In this document: positions 7,057-15,470 of the stretch, piece by piece
Layout of the letters: each line of letters starts with the position of its first letter
How positions within the stretch are numbered: position 1 is the stretch's first letter
Source of the DNA: JADJSS01 sp046329815
Lineage (GTDB): Bacteria > Bacteroidota > Bacteroidia > Chitinophagales > JADIYW01
Assembly: GCA_046329815.1 (NCBI GenBank)
Contig: JAXLTY010000001.1
Location: forward strand, 1,302,001 to 1,366,000
Direction: 5' to 3'
DNA length: 64,000 nucleotides
The notes under the pieces: generated by a model
Seen by the model: the letters and a program-made list of their open reading frames with translations, nothing else
Told to the model about the DNA's origin: nothing
Database searches by the model: none
Program-made: the position numbers and the translations under genes

Positions 7057-9726
7057 TTACACATCATAATTCAACACACTTTGCAGCCAGCGCTCCATTT
7101 CTTCGGTTGGCCTATTTTTGCGTTTTGCGTAGTCTTCCAGTTGGTCTTTTGCAATTTTACCAATACCAAAATATTTACTGTCAGGATGTGAGAAATACCA
7201 ACCGCTTACGCTCGATGCAGGATACATCGCATTGCTTTCTGTTAAGATAATGCCTGCATTTTTTTCTGCGTCTAATAATTTAAACAGCATTGGCTTTTCG
7301 GTATGGTCAGGGCAAGCCGGATAGCCAGGCGCCGGACGAATGCCTTTATATTTTTCACGAATCAATTCTTCGTTCGACAACTCTTCTGTGGTATCGTATT
7401 TCCAGAATTCTTTTCGCACACGTTCGTGCATACGTTCTGCAAATGCTTCTGCTAATCGGTCTGCCAATGCCGCAATCATAATTTTATTATAATCATCGTG
7501 CGTATCCTGAAAATGTTGAATCCATTTTTCAATACCGATGCCTGCTGTTACTGCAAAGCCGCCGATATAATCTTTTTTGTTGCTTTCTTTCGGCGCAATA
7601 AAATCACTCAAACAATAATTCGGCAAGCCTTCACCTTTTTTATTTTGCTGGCGCAGATGATGCAATACTGTTTTATCATTTAATTCAATATCATCTTCAA
7701 TAGAATTTGCTTCAAAGAAACCAACTACCGCTTTTGCGGTCAGCCATTTTTCTGCAATAATTTTATCTAACAACGCATTTGCATCATTAAACAATTTTTT
7801 TGCTTCTGTGCCAACCACTTTGTCTTCTAAAATATTTGGATATTTTCCATGCAATTCCCATGTAGAAAAGAACGGCGTCCAGTCGATATATTTTCTAAGT
7901 TCTGATAAATCATAATCATCAAAAACTTTAGTGCCGATAAATGTTGGTGTTGGCGGTGTGTAGTTCGTCCAATCTAATTGCAATTTATTTTTGCGTGCGT
8001 CTTCAATAGTCAAATAATCTTTCACCACTTGCTTTCCTAAATGGCGCTGACGCATTACTTCATATTCTGCACGAATTTCTGCTTCAAATTTTTCTTTGTT
8101 TGTTGGATTCAATAAAGAACTTGCAACCGGCACACTGCGCGATGCATCTAACACATGCACGGTTGGATGATTGTAATTCGGTTCAATTTTTACAGCGGTA
8201 TGAATCTTAGAAGTTGTGGCACCACCAATTAATAAAGGCTGTTTCATTCCACGACGTTTCATTTCTTTCGCCACAAAAACCATCTCATCTAAAGATGGTG
8301 TAATCAAACCACTTAATCCGATGATGTCAACATTTTCTTTTTCTGCAGTGTCTAGTATTTTTTCACAAGGCACCATCACACCAATATCAATGATTTCAAA
8401 ATTGTTGCATGCTAAAACAACGCCAACAATATTTTTACCAATATCGTGTACATCGCCTTTTACGGTTGCCAATAAGATTTTACCATTGCTGGAACTTGCA
8501 CCTTCCTGTTTTGATGCTTCAATAAATGGCAATAAATACGCTACCGATTTTTTCATCACACGCGCAGATTTTACTACTTGCGGTAAGAACATTTTCCCGG
8601 CACCAAACAAATCACCAACTACATTCATGCCATCCATCAACGGACCTTCGATCACACTTAATGGTTTATCGTATTGCAAGCGACATTCTTCCGTGTCTTG
8701 ATCAATAAAGTCAACAATACCTTTTACCAAAGCGTGTTTCAGTCGCTCATTTACCGGTTGATTTCTCCAGCTTAAGTCTTCTTCTTTTTTCTTCGCAGTT
8801 CCTTTTACTGTGTCTGCGAATTCCAATAAGCGCTCTGTTGCGTCTTCGCGTCTGTTCAGTAATACATCTTCTACACGAACTAATAATTCTTTATCAATGT
8901 CATCATACACTTCCAGCATCGTTGGATTGACAATGCCCATATCCATACCTTCTTTTATAGCATGATACAAAAATGCTGAGTGCATGGCTTCGCGCACTAC
9001 GTTGTTTCCTCTGAAAGAAAAAGACACGTTGGACACACCACCACTCACATGCGCACCTTTCAAATTTGTGCGAATCCATTTAGTTGCACGGAAGAAATCC
9101 ATCGCGTTATTGCGGTGCTCTTCCATTCCTGTTGCGACTGGAAATATATTCGGATCAAAAATAATATCGTTCGGATTGAATTTTACTTTATCAACCAACA
9201 CACGATAACTTCTTTCACAAATTTCGATTCTTCGTTCGTAACTGTCTGCTTGTCCATCTTCATCAAATGCCATTACTACTGTTGCAGCACCATATTTTTT
9301 TATCAGTTTCGCTTGCCTGATAAATTCTTCTTCGCCTACTTTTAATGAAATAGAATTGACGATTGATTTTCCTTGTACACACTTCAAACCGGCTTCTATA
9401 ATTTCCCATTTGGAAGAATCTATCATAATTGGAATACGTGCAATTTCAGGTTCGGAAGCAATCAGGTTTAAAAATTTCACCATCGCTTTTTCACCATCGA
9501 TCATACCTTCATCCATATTCACATCGAGCACTTGAGCACCGCCACGCACCTGATCCATTGCCACAGCTAATGCATCTTCAAAGCGTTCTTCTTTGATCAT
9601 TTTAAGAAAAGCCTTTGAACCGGTTACATTCGTTCTTTCGCCTATATTTATAAAGTTGGATTCTTTAGTAACCAACAAAGGTTCTAATCCGGATAGTTTT
9701 AAAACGCTACAATTGCTTTCTGACAT
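7057..9726 (-). CDS. metH: methionine synthase, cobalamin-dependent, folate/B12/reactivation part (MetH second subunit)
   Basis: The protein has 889 residues. The N-terminal part is the pterin-binding barrel (NIGERTNVTGS at 27-37), followed by the helical cap and the B12 domain with D-x-H-x-x-G at 425-430, where His427 is the expected cobalt ligand. The S-adenosylmethionine reactivation domain has the R-P-A-P-G-Y-P-A-C-P motif near residues 790-800. The homocysteine-binding module of classical MetH (about 1200 residues) is missing and is supplied by the gene 9 bases upstream, so the enzyme is encoded as two proteins. Together they transfer the methyl group of methyltetrahydrofolate to homocysteine in the cytoplasm. 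Both genes lie behind the SAM-I riboswitch at 10826-10992. A decayed copy of its 3' end lies at 5316. Confidence 0.95.
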   Translation of the reverse strand: MSESNCSVLKLSGLEPLLVTKESNFINIGERTNVTGSKAFLKMIKEERFEDALAVAMDQVRGGAQVLDVNMDEGMIDGEKAMVKFLNLIASEPEIARIPIMIDSSKWEIIEAGLKCVQGKSIVNSISLKVGEEEFIRQAKLIKKYGAATVVMAFDEDGQADSYERRIEICERSYRVLVDKVKFNPNDIIFDPNIFPVATGMEEHRNNAMDFFRATKWIRTNLKGAHVSGGVSNVSFSFRGNNVVREAMHSAFLYHAIKEGMDMGIVNPTMLEVYDDIDKELLVRVEDVLLNRREDATERLLEFADTVKGTAKKKEEDLSWRNQPVNERLKHALVKGIVDFIDQDTEECRLQYDKPLSVIEGPLMDGMNVVGDLFGAGKMFLPQVVKSARVMKKSVAYLLPFIEASKQEGASSSNGKILLATVKGDVHDIGKNIVGVVLACNNFEIIDIGVMVPCEKILDTAEKENVDIIGLSGLITPSLDEMVFVAKEMKRRGMKQPLLIGGATTSKIHTAVKIEPNYNHPTVHVLDASRSVPVASSLLNPTNKEKFEAEIRAEYEVMRQRHLGKQVVKDYLTIEDARKNKLQLDWTNYTPPTPTFIGTKVFDDYDLSELRKYIDWTPFFSTWELHGKYPNILEDKVVGTEAKKLFNDANALLDKIIAEKWLTAKAVVGFFEANSIEDDIELNDKTVLHHLRQQNKKGEGLPNYCLSDFIAPKESNKKDYIGGFAVTAGIGIEKWIQHFQDTHDDYNKIMIAALADRLAEAFAERMHERVRKEFWKYDTTEELSNEELIREKYKGIRPAPGYPACPDHTEKPMLFKLLDAEKNAGIILTESNAMYPASSVSGWYFSHPDSKYFGIGKIAKDQLEDYAKRKNRPTEEMERWLQSVLNYDV

Positions 9727-9735
9727 TTTTTCTTA

Positions 9736-10746
9736 TTATGCTTCTTGTAATTGATTGATTTGTCGTGGCTGATAATTTTTAGCAACATCTGCAAAGCATT
9801 TGATGTGTGCCGGCGTGGTGCCACAGCAACCACCTAAAATATTGATTAAACCTAATTCTAAATATTCGCGTGTTGCTTCCGCCATTTGCTCAGGTGTTTC
9901 ATCATAACCACCAAATGCGTTTGGCAAGCCCGCGTTAGGATAAGCACTTACTAGAAATGGCGCTTCTTTGGCTAATGTTTGTAAATATGGTAATAATTCT
10001 TTGGCACCTAACGCGCAATTTAAACCAACAGAAAATAAAGGAACATGCGAAACAGAAATTAAGAATGCTTCTGTTGTTTGTCCGCTTAAAGTTCTGCCGC
10101 TGGCATCAGTTATAGTTCCTGAAATAGAGACAGGATATTCTTTGCCTGTATCTTCAAATAATGATTGTACAGCAAACAAAGCTGCTTTTGCATTTAAGGT
10201 GTCGAAAATAGTTTCGATTAATAAAATATCAGAGCCGCCGTCAATCAATGCTTTTGCTTGCTGGTAATAAGCAGTTACTAATTGATCAAAAGTTACTGCA
10301 CGATAACCAGGATCATTCACATCCGGTGAAATGGAACAGGTTCTGTTCGTTGGTCCGAGTGCGCCGGCAACAAAACGTGGTTTATGTGGTTCTCTTGCGG
10401 TCATTTCATCGGCCACTTCACGCGCAATTTTTGCACTGTAATAATTGATGTCGTAAACTGCATCTTCTAAATGATAATCTGCTTGCGCAATGGTTGTTCC
10501 GCTGAATGTATTAGTTTCTACAATATCAGCGCCTGCTTCAAAATACTGACGATGAATTTCTTTGATGACATCCGGTCGTGTGATGGACAACAAATCGTTG
10601 TTGCCTTTTAACGGATGTGCATGATCTTTCCAGCGTTCACCGCGGTAATCTGCTTCTTCCAGTCCGTAGCGTTGGATCATAGTGCCCATAGCACCATCTA
10701 AAATCAGGATTCTTTCCTGTGCAATTTGTTTTAGTAATTCACTCAT
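9736..10746 (-). CDS. metH: methionine synthase, homocysteine S-methyltransferase part (MetH first subunit)
   Basis: The protein has 336 residues, equal to the Hcy-binding barrel of MetH. ILDGAMGTMIQ (14-24) opens the barrel. The zinc-binding cysteines are visible as GLNCALG (Cys about 244) and GGCCGTTP (about 304-311). It activates homocysteine and works with the product of the next gene, 9 bases downstream; it has no folate or B12 domain of its own. It begins at ATG 10746, preceded by a rare, strong AAGGAGG ribosome-binding site at 10753-10759. It is the first gene of the SAM-riboswitch operon. Confidence 0.94.
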   Translation of the reverse strand: MSELLKQIAQERILILDGAMGTMIQRYGLEEADYRGERWKDHAHPLKGNNDLLSITRPDVIKEIHRQYFEAGADIVETNTFSGTTIAQADYHLEDAVYDINYYSAKIAREVADEMTAREPHKPRFVAGALGPTNRTCSISPDVNDPGYRAVTFDQLVTAYYQQAKALIDGGSDILLIETIFDTLNAKAALFAVQSLFEDTGKEYPVSISGTITDASGRTLSGQTTEAFLISVSHVPLFSVGLNCALGAKELLPYLQTLAKEAPFLVSAYPNAGLPNAFGGYDETPEQMAEATREYLELGLINILGGCCGTTPAHIKCFADVAKNYQPRQINQLQEA

Positions 10747-10752
10747 AATAAA

Positions 10753-10776
10753 CCTCCTTTTTAACAGTTAAAAAAG
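10753..10776 (-). promoter_or_regulatory. strong ribosome-binding site partly enclosed in a hairpin
   Basis: On the minus strand CTTTTTTAA, loop CTG, TTAAAAAGG forms a 9-pair stem (one G-T pair) whose last two bases are the first two G of AAGGAGG (10753-10759), 7 bases before ATG 10746. It lies just downstream of the SAM aptamer and is the natural candidate for the expression platform: masking of the ribosome-binding site when SAM is bound. Alternative pairing with the aptamer was not resolved by eye. Confidence 0.55.
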
Positions 10777-10825
10777 TTGCTCTATTCTTCCTAAATTATT
10801 TTGATGATTGCAGAGTATTCACTCG

Positions 10826-10992
10826 ACTTATCTTTTCCAAATTATATTTGGACAGGATTTAGCACCTTCTTTTTTGAGTATTTTGTAGGCAGTATTTTGT
10901 ATGCGGAAATTCTGCTTATACATTACTGCACACTCGCATAATGGGTTGCTAAGGTTTCTCAGGGCCTATTCCCTCCACCTTTCAAAATAAGT
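10826..10992 (-). ncRNA. SAM-I riboswitch (S-box leader)
   Basis: Read on the minus strand, P1 is ACTTATT (10992-10986) with GATAAGT (10832-10826). The conserved core follows: AGGTGGAGGGA, GGCCC-TGAgAAaCC, TtAGCAACCC, a variable P3/P4 region and AAGGTGCTAAATCC before the closing strand. These are the signature blocks of the S-adenosylmethionine-binding SAM-I aptamer. It sits between a consensus promoter and the two-gene methionine synthase, so it should reduce MetH production when SAM is plentiful. Confidence 0.95.
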
Positions 10993-11015
10993 TATAAAAA
11001 AGAACAATTGCGTAG

Positions 11016-11046
11016 CAAAGATACGATTTGAAAATGAGAAAACAAA
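11016..11046 (-). promoter_or_regulatory. promoter of the metH operon
   Basis: TTTG (11046-11043), exactly 19 bases, then TATCTTTG (11023-11016): a full match to the Bacteroidota housekeeping consensus TTTG-N19-TAnnTTTG. Transcription would start near 11009, about 17 bases before riboswitch P1. Confidence 0.85.
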
Positions 11047-11119
11047 TTGTCTTATGGCAATTAAAATAGCCCAACGTAATTGTTGAGCCACTAAAAAAAT
11101 TTCTATGAATTGATAACTT

Positions 11120-11728
11120 TTATTCGTATTCGAATTGTACATCTGCGCCCGCTGAAAAATTCCATGCCGAAATAATAGTGCTTGGAAAAACAGCCGTACT
11201 TGATTCTACAGATCTGATGTCTTCGAATGTAACGCTTCCGACGCTTAATGGATATACATTAAATTCAATTTCGTTAGGCAGAACTGTTGATTTCCGGTAA
11301 CACAACCAATAATCTGTGATAATGCCTTCATTATTATTATTCATAGACACTACATATCGTTTGTTTGCTGTAATTTGTACCGGCGACACCGCATTGTAAA
11401 AGAATTTATCTTTATCTGTAATGGTTACTTTTGTTTGTGCAAGTAACTCATGTGAGTCAAAATCCCAGAAACTAACGACAAACTTTCCTGTTGCGCCGGC
11501 TCTGCAACCTAATTTGGTAACCTTTCCTGGTTTAGAGAAATAAACCTTACTACCCATTTCATAAAATGCGAAGCCAGGGAAATTTCGCGTTGAATCCAGC
11601 AAAGAAGTAGTTTTAGAAGCAGATTGTACCGGTTGTTCCGTGTTTATCTTTATTTTATTTTTTTTACAAGATACCAGCGTGATGCCTGCTAGTATGCACA
11701 ATGCCCAAATATTGATTAAATTTTTCAT
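11120..11728 (-). CDS. lipoprotein with DUF4082-like beta domain, paralogue A
   Basis: The protein has 202 residues. A signal sequence with lipobox (LVSC, Cys about 21) is followed by a Lys/Asn-rich spacer. The body, from about 50, contains G-K-V-T-K-L-G, a W-D-F-D segment, then PVQITANKRYVVSMN. That order (start of a strand, W-D turn, PV-x-I/V-x-A-N-K-(R/K)-Y-V-V-S) recurs in the next gene and resembles DUF4082-type surface domains. It is probably an outer-membrane lipoprotein. It is separated from paralogue B by 54 bases on the same strand; its end is about 75 bases from the metH promoter. Confidence 0.7.
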   Translation of the reverse strand: MKNLINIWALCILAGITLVSCKKNKIKINTEQPVQSASKTTSLLDSTRNFPGFAFYEMGSKVYFSKPGKVTKLGCRAGATGKFVVSFWDFDSHELLAQTKVTITDKDKFFYNAVSPVQITANKRYVVSMNNNNEGIITDYWLCYRKSTVLPNEIEFNVYPLSVGSVTFEDIRSVESSTAVFPSTIISAWNFSAGADVQFEYE

Positions 11729-11782
11729 GTGTATTTTATTTTAATTTGAATTTTTATTTTTTTATGTAATGAATATATGATT

Positions 11783-12364
11783 TCAGTCTTCAACAAATAC
11801 AAAATCTACTAAACCAGCTATTTTATAAGTATATGTAAATCTATCAGGAAATGTTTGCGTCGCTGTTTTTGCATCACTGTAGTAATGTATAGTAATTCCA
11901 TTAGCATAAAACGGCATAAAATCAATACCTGTGTTATCTCTGATTACAAAAGCATCTTTTAAAACATTTATACTTACCACATATTTTTTATTTGCACGAA
12001 CCAGTATTGGTGTTATGTTTACATATTTGTAACTGCTCGAATCCAGATCGGCATAAATCGTTGTAATAACGGCTTTTGAAGAATCGTCCCAAACTGTAAT
12101 TCTGTAATTCCCGGATTTAGGCGTCTTTCCGCCAACTTTGGTAATTTTTCCGTTCGCATTTGCAGAAAAAGTAATTCCATGTTCATAAGATGTGCTGTAA
12201 CCATTATCTAAATATCTGTAGTAATAGACCGTTTGTGATTCTGCATATTTTATTGGTGTAATTTCAGGTTTTGGTGTGGATGTATTTTTGTTTGTTTTAG
12301 AACATGCACTTAGTATGGTTATCAACATAACGATAATCATTTGCCAATTTTTACTTGTCTTCAT
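11783..12364 (-). CDS. lipoprotein with DUF4082-like beta domain, paralogue B
   Basis: The protein has 193 residues with a lipobox ILSAC (Cys about 21). The body shares the layout of paralogue A: GKITKVGGKTPKSGNYRITVWDD, then PILVRANKKYVVSIN. The pair probably arose by tandem duplication. No enzymatic motif is seen. The start codon lies in the 167-base region shared with divergently transcribed metF. A ligand-binding or adhesive surface role is only a guess. Confidence 0.7.
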   Translation of the reverse strand: MKTSKNWQMIIVMLITILSACSKTNKNTSTPKPEITPIKYAESQTVYYYRYLDNGYSTSYEHGITFSANANGKITKVGGKTPKSGNYRITVWDDSSKAVITTIYADLDSSSYKYVNITPILVRANKKYVVSINVLKDAFVIRDNTGIDFMPFYANGITIHYYSDAKTATQTFPDRFTYTYKIAGLVDFVFVED

Positions 12365-12475
12365 TTGTTGTTGTTTTTAATAATCAAATTTAAAAACCTG
12401 TCACCAACAAAAGCCGCAATAATTAGTATTTGGCACATCAGAGTTAGTATTCGTAAATCATAGCAGAAATTATTT

Positions 12476-12506
12476 TTTAAAATCATCCATCTATTTGGTA
12501 ACTTTG
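12476..12506 (+). promoter_or_regulatory. promoter of metF
   Basis: TTTA (12476-12479), 19 bases, then TAACTTTG (12499-12506); ATG follows at 12532 with a leader of about 20 bases and no Shine-Dalgarno sequence. No SAM riboswitch precedes metF. Confidence 0.7.
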
Positions 12507-12531
12507 CCGTTCAATTTTATTTAAAAACACA

Positions 12532-13488
12532 ATGAAAGTTACCGATATATTAGCTCAACAGAAAAACAAAACCTTAGTTTCTTTTGAGATTTTGCCGCCA
12601 TTAAAAGGAAAAAGCATTGATGCAATTACAAAAATCCTGGATCCGTTGATGGAATTCAAACCGCCTTTTATTGATGTAACTTATCACCGTGAAGAATTTG
12701 AATACAAACAAACCAAAGAAGGTTATTTTGAAAAAATCGCTGTTCGTAAGCGTCCGGGAACTGTAGGTATTTGCGCTGCGATTAAATACAGATACAATGT
12801 AGAAGCCGTGCCGCATTTTTTGTGTGGTGGCTTTAGTACAGAAGAAACTGAAAACGCTTTGATAGATTTAGGATTTTTAGGAATTCACAATATTTTGGCT
12901 TTACGTGGCGATGCTCGTAAATTAGAAAAAAAGTTTGTTCCTGAACCAGACGGACATCCATTCGCGTTGGATTTGGTAAAACAAATCAATGATATGAATT
13001 GTGGTAAATATCTGGATAACGATCTGATCAATCCCGTGAAAACAGATTTTTGCATTGGTGTTGCCGGTTATCCTGAAAAACATTTTGAAGCTGCGAACTA
13101 CGAACAAGACTTACAATATCTGAAAGAAAAAATAGATGCCGGTGGCGATTATGTTGTCACACAAATGTTTTTCGACAATGCTGCTTATTTTAAATTTGTG
13201 GAAGACTGCCGGAAAATTGGCATTAATGTTCCGATAATTCCGGGCATCAAACCAATTACTCGACTGGCACAATTAAATAGTATTCCATCTGCATTTTTTA
13301 TTAATTTGCCTGAAGAACTGGTGCGCGAAGTACGTAAATGTAAAGATGATACTGAAGTGAAACAAGTTGGTATCGAATGGTGTATTCAACAAAGCAAAGA
13401 ACTGGTGAAGTTTGGCGTTCCTTGCCTGCATTATTATACAATGGGCGATGTAAAAACAATTTCTGCAATTTGCAGAGAAGTAATGTAA
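12532..13488 (+). CDS. metF: 5,10-methylenetetrahydrofolate reductase
   Basis: The 318-residue protein matches the single-domain bacterial MetF. S-F-E-I-L-P-P at 17-23 carries the catalytic glutamate (E19; E28 in the E. coli enzyme). NILALRGDA near 122-130 is the folate/FAD loop, and QMFFDN and PGIKP follow in the expected order. It reduces methylenetetrahydrofolate to methyltetrahydrofolate with FAD in the cytoplasm, supplying the methyl donor for MetH encoded nearby on the other strand. It is transcribed alone; a palindromic repeat follows its stop. Confidence 0.97.
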   Translation: MKVTDILAQQKNKTLVSFEILPPLKGKSIDAITKILDPLMEFKPPFIDVTYHREEFEYKQTKEGYFEKIAVRKRPGTVGICAAIKYRYNVEAVPHFLCGGFSTEETENALIDLGFLGIHNILALRGDARKLEKKFVPEPDGHPFALDLVKQINDMNCGKYLDNDLINPVKTDFCIGVAGYPEKHFEAANYEQDLQYLKEKIDAGGDYVVTQMFFDNAAYFKFVEDCRKIGINVPIIPGIKPITRLAQLNSIPSAFFINLPEELVREVRKCKDDTEVKQVGIEWCIQQSKELVKFGVPCLHYYTMGDVKTISAICREVM

Positions 13489-13512
13489 ATCATAATTTAT
13501 TGTATCAAAGCG

Positions 13513-13588
13513 TTTCACAAAGAAATCACAAGGTTTTTTTGTATTGTTTATAAATTCTCTGTGAACATCTCTGCGCAACTCTGTGAAA
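13513..13588. repeat. CACAGAG-type palindromic intergenic repeat
   Basis: TTTCACAAAG (13513-13522) pairs with CTCTGTGAAA (13579-13588), 9 of 10 positions, with further CTCTGTGAAC and CTCTGCGCAACTCTG units inside. It is the same family as 37281-37344 and fills the space between metF and the next gene. Confidence 0.7.
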
Positions 13589-13610
13589 TTTTTGCTACCT
13601 TAATTTTCTC

Positions 13611-14663
13611 ATGAATTTTTTACCTCAAAAAGGCAGAGGCGCGCAAAGCAATGAAACAAATCGTTATTCAAAATTGAATTACGATGATAAAGAGTTTTAT
13701 GAAGATGACGAGCAACCAAATATTCAAACTAAATACATCGATGTATTTCCGAAAACCATTATCAATCCTGTAAAAAGCGCAGACATTCCTTTAGATTATT
13801 CGATGAATCCGTATCAAGGTTGTGAGCATGGCTGCAGCTATTGTTATGCGCGCAACACGCATCCATATTGGAATTACAATGCCGGTTTGGATTTCGAGCG
13901 TGTGATTTTAGTAAAGAAAAGTGCGCCAGAATTATTGCGAAAAGAACTACAAAAAAAGAACTGGAAAGTTGCGCCGATCATGTTTTCAGGCAACACTGAT
14001 TGTTATCAACCAATAGAAAAAAAACTGGAAATTACACGCAGCATGATGAAAGTTTTGCTGGATTTTAAGCATCCGGTTGGTGTAATTACGAAAAATTCTT
14101 TAATACAACGCGACATTGATATTTTACAGGAAATGGCAAAACTGAATCTGGTGAACACGGTTATCAGTATTACTTCATTAAACGAAAACTTGCGAAGGAA
14201 AATGGAACCGCGAACCGCATCGGCAAAGAAGCGTTTACAAACGGTAGAAGCACTAACAAAAGCAGGCATTCCTGTGATGGTGAACATCGCGCCAATCATT
14301 CCTGGTTTGAACGATATTGAAATTTTTAATATTGCAAAAGCAGCCGCAGATCATGGCGCGCTAAATATTAATTACACTATTTTGCGCTTGCCTGGTGAAG
14401 TGGAACAAGTATTTACCAACTGGCTGGAAGAAGCATTTCCGTTAAAGAAAGATAAAGTGTTGCATCAACTGGCTAACATTCATGGCGGCACTATCCAGGA
14501 TCAGAAAATGGGCAGACGCATGCGCGGCGAAGGTGCGTTTGCCGAATCTATCAAGCAGCAAATGCAATTGGCGCGCAATAAATTTTCATTGAATAAAAAA
14601 TTACCAAAACTCAATTGTGACATTTTTGATCCAAAAATAAACGGACAAATGAGTTTGTTTTAA
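13611..14663 (+). CDS. PA0069-family radical SAM protein (SplB-like)
   Basis: The protein has 350 residues. The iron-sulfur motif C71-EHG-C75-SY-C78 (CxxxCxxC) is preceded by MNPYQG, and YARNTHPYWNYNAGLDFE follows. This is typical of the PA0069/Rv2578c group related to spore photoproduct lyase. Downstream, MFSGNTDCYQP and VNIAPIIPGLND fit the rest of the barrel. Members bind a 4Fe-4S cluster and cleave SAM reductively; their substrate is not established, though DNA repair has been suggested from similarity to SplB. It is monocistronic, with a terminator hairpin right after the stop. Confidence 0.9.
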   Translation: MNFLPQKGRGAQSNETNRYSKLNYDDKEFYEDDEQPNIQTKYIDVFPKTIINPVKSADIPLDYSMNPYQGCEHGCSYCYARNTHPYWNYNAGLDFERVILVKKSAPELLRKELQKKNWKVAPIMFSGNTDCYQPIEKKLEITRSMMKVLLDFKHPVGVITKNSLIQRDIDILQEMAKLNLVNTVISITSLNENLRRKMEPRTASAKKRLQTVEALTKAGIPVMVNIAPIIPGLNDIEIFNIAKAAADHGALNINYTILRLPGEVEQVFTNWLEEAFPLKKDKVLHQLANIHGGTIQDQKMGRRMRGEGAFAESIKQQMQLARNKFSLNKKLPKLNCDIFDPKINGQMSLF

Positions 14664-14666
14664 AAT

Positions 14667-14700
14667 AAAAAAAGCATCCGACAATTGATGGATGCTTTCG
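14667..14700. terminator. bidirectional terminator between convergent genes
   Basis: AAAGCATCC (14671-14679) pairs with GGATGCTTT (14690-14698) over a 10-base loop. The minus-strand reading has the stronger T tract (TTTTTTT then ATTTT), serving the gene ending at 14818; the plus strand reads TTTCGTTTC. Confidence 0.8.
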
Positions 14701-14817
14701 TTTCATAGTTTATGTGTTTTATGGTTTTTGTGATATAAAGATATGTGCGATTAAGCAATGTATCGCAATAAATGAGTAAACGGTTGTTTTAAATTAGAAT
14801 TCGGTATAAGAAAGAGA

Positions 14818-15435
14818 TTATTCCTTAAAATTCAATCTCGGTAAGCTCCATTTATATCGCACTGCGAAATAGCGGAACAACACAATAAATAATACGCAGC
14901 AAATAAAATTGATGTTGTCATCAACATGCAAAGCATACAAAATCACGAACAGAGAAGAACCTAACAGACACGGCGTTGCATACATTTCTTTTCTGAAGAT
15001 CAGTGGAATTTCATTCAGCAATGTATCGCGAATCACACCGCCAAAAATTCCGGAAACCATACCAAGCACCACAGCAGCTAACAAATTCACGTTATAATCT
15101 ATGCTTTTCTGCACACCAAGCACTACATAAATCGCCATTCCAAGTGTATCGAAGATACTGAGTGTTCGTGAAATGCGAATAATATATCTTCGGAACAACA
15201 ACGTAAATAAAACACCACCAAAAACTGCTAACAAATAATTCATATCATCGATCCATGCAACAGGATAGGCGCCAAGCGTTACATCGCGAATCGTGCCGCC
15301 GCCAATCGCAGTAATAAAACCGGTAAAGAAAACAGAAAAAATATCGTGATGATGTTTCTTATCGGACGCCGCCAATGCGCCTGAAATAGTGAACACAAAT
15401 GTACCTGCAATATCAATAGCATAGATCAATGACAT
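14818..15435 (-). CDS. TRIC-like cation channel family membrane protein (YicG/UPF0126)
   Basis: The protein has 205 residues and seven hydrophobic segments arranged as two repeats. Each repeat carries the glycine motif: IGGGTIRD at 44-51 and a matching GIFGGVIRD near 130-138. This is the hallmark of the YicG/UPF0126 family, prokaryotic relatives of trimeric intracellular cation channels. Its length is typical. The gene ends at a shared terminator and starts 35 bases after the stop of the DtxR-type regulator on the same strand, so it may be co-transcribed with that metal regulator. The transported ion is not established. Confidence 0.9.
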   Translation of the reverse strand: MSLIYAIDIAGTFVFTISGALAASDKKHHHDIFSVFFTGFITAIGGGTIRDVTLGAYPVAWIDDMNYLLAVFGGVLFTLLFRRYIIRISRTLSIFDTLGMAIYVVLGVQKSIDYNVNLLAAVVLGMVSGIFGGVIRDTLLNEIPLIFRKEMYATPCLLGSSLFVILYALHVDDNINFICCVLFIVLFRYFAVRYKWSLPRLNFKE

Positions 15436-15470
15436 GCTGCAAGTTACTATTTTTATAGATGAAAAACTTT

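Noticed and set aside
8216..9345. Plus-strand frames over metH
   Set aside because: They are antisense shadows of a complete, motif-bearing methionine synthase gene.
7057..10746. Two-gene metH as a frameshift or assembly error
   Set aside because: Both genes have proper starts, stops and complete domains with a 9-base gap; two-gene MetH is known in the phylum.
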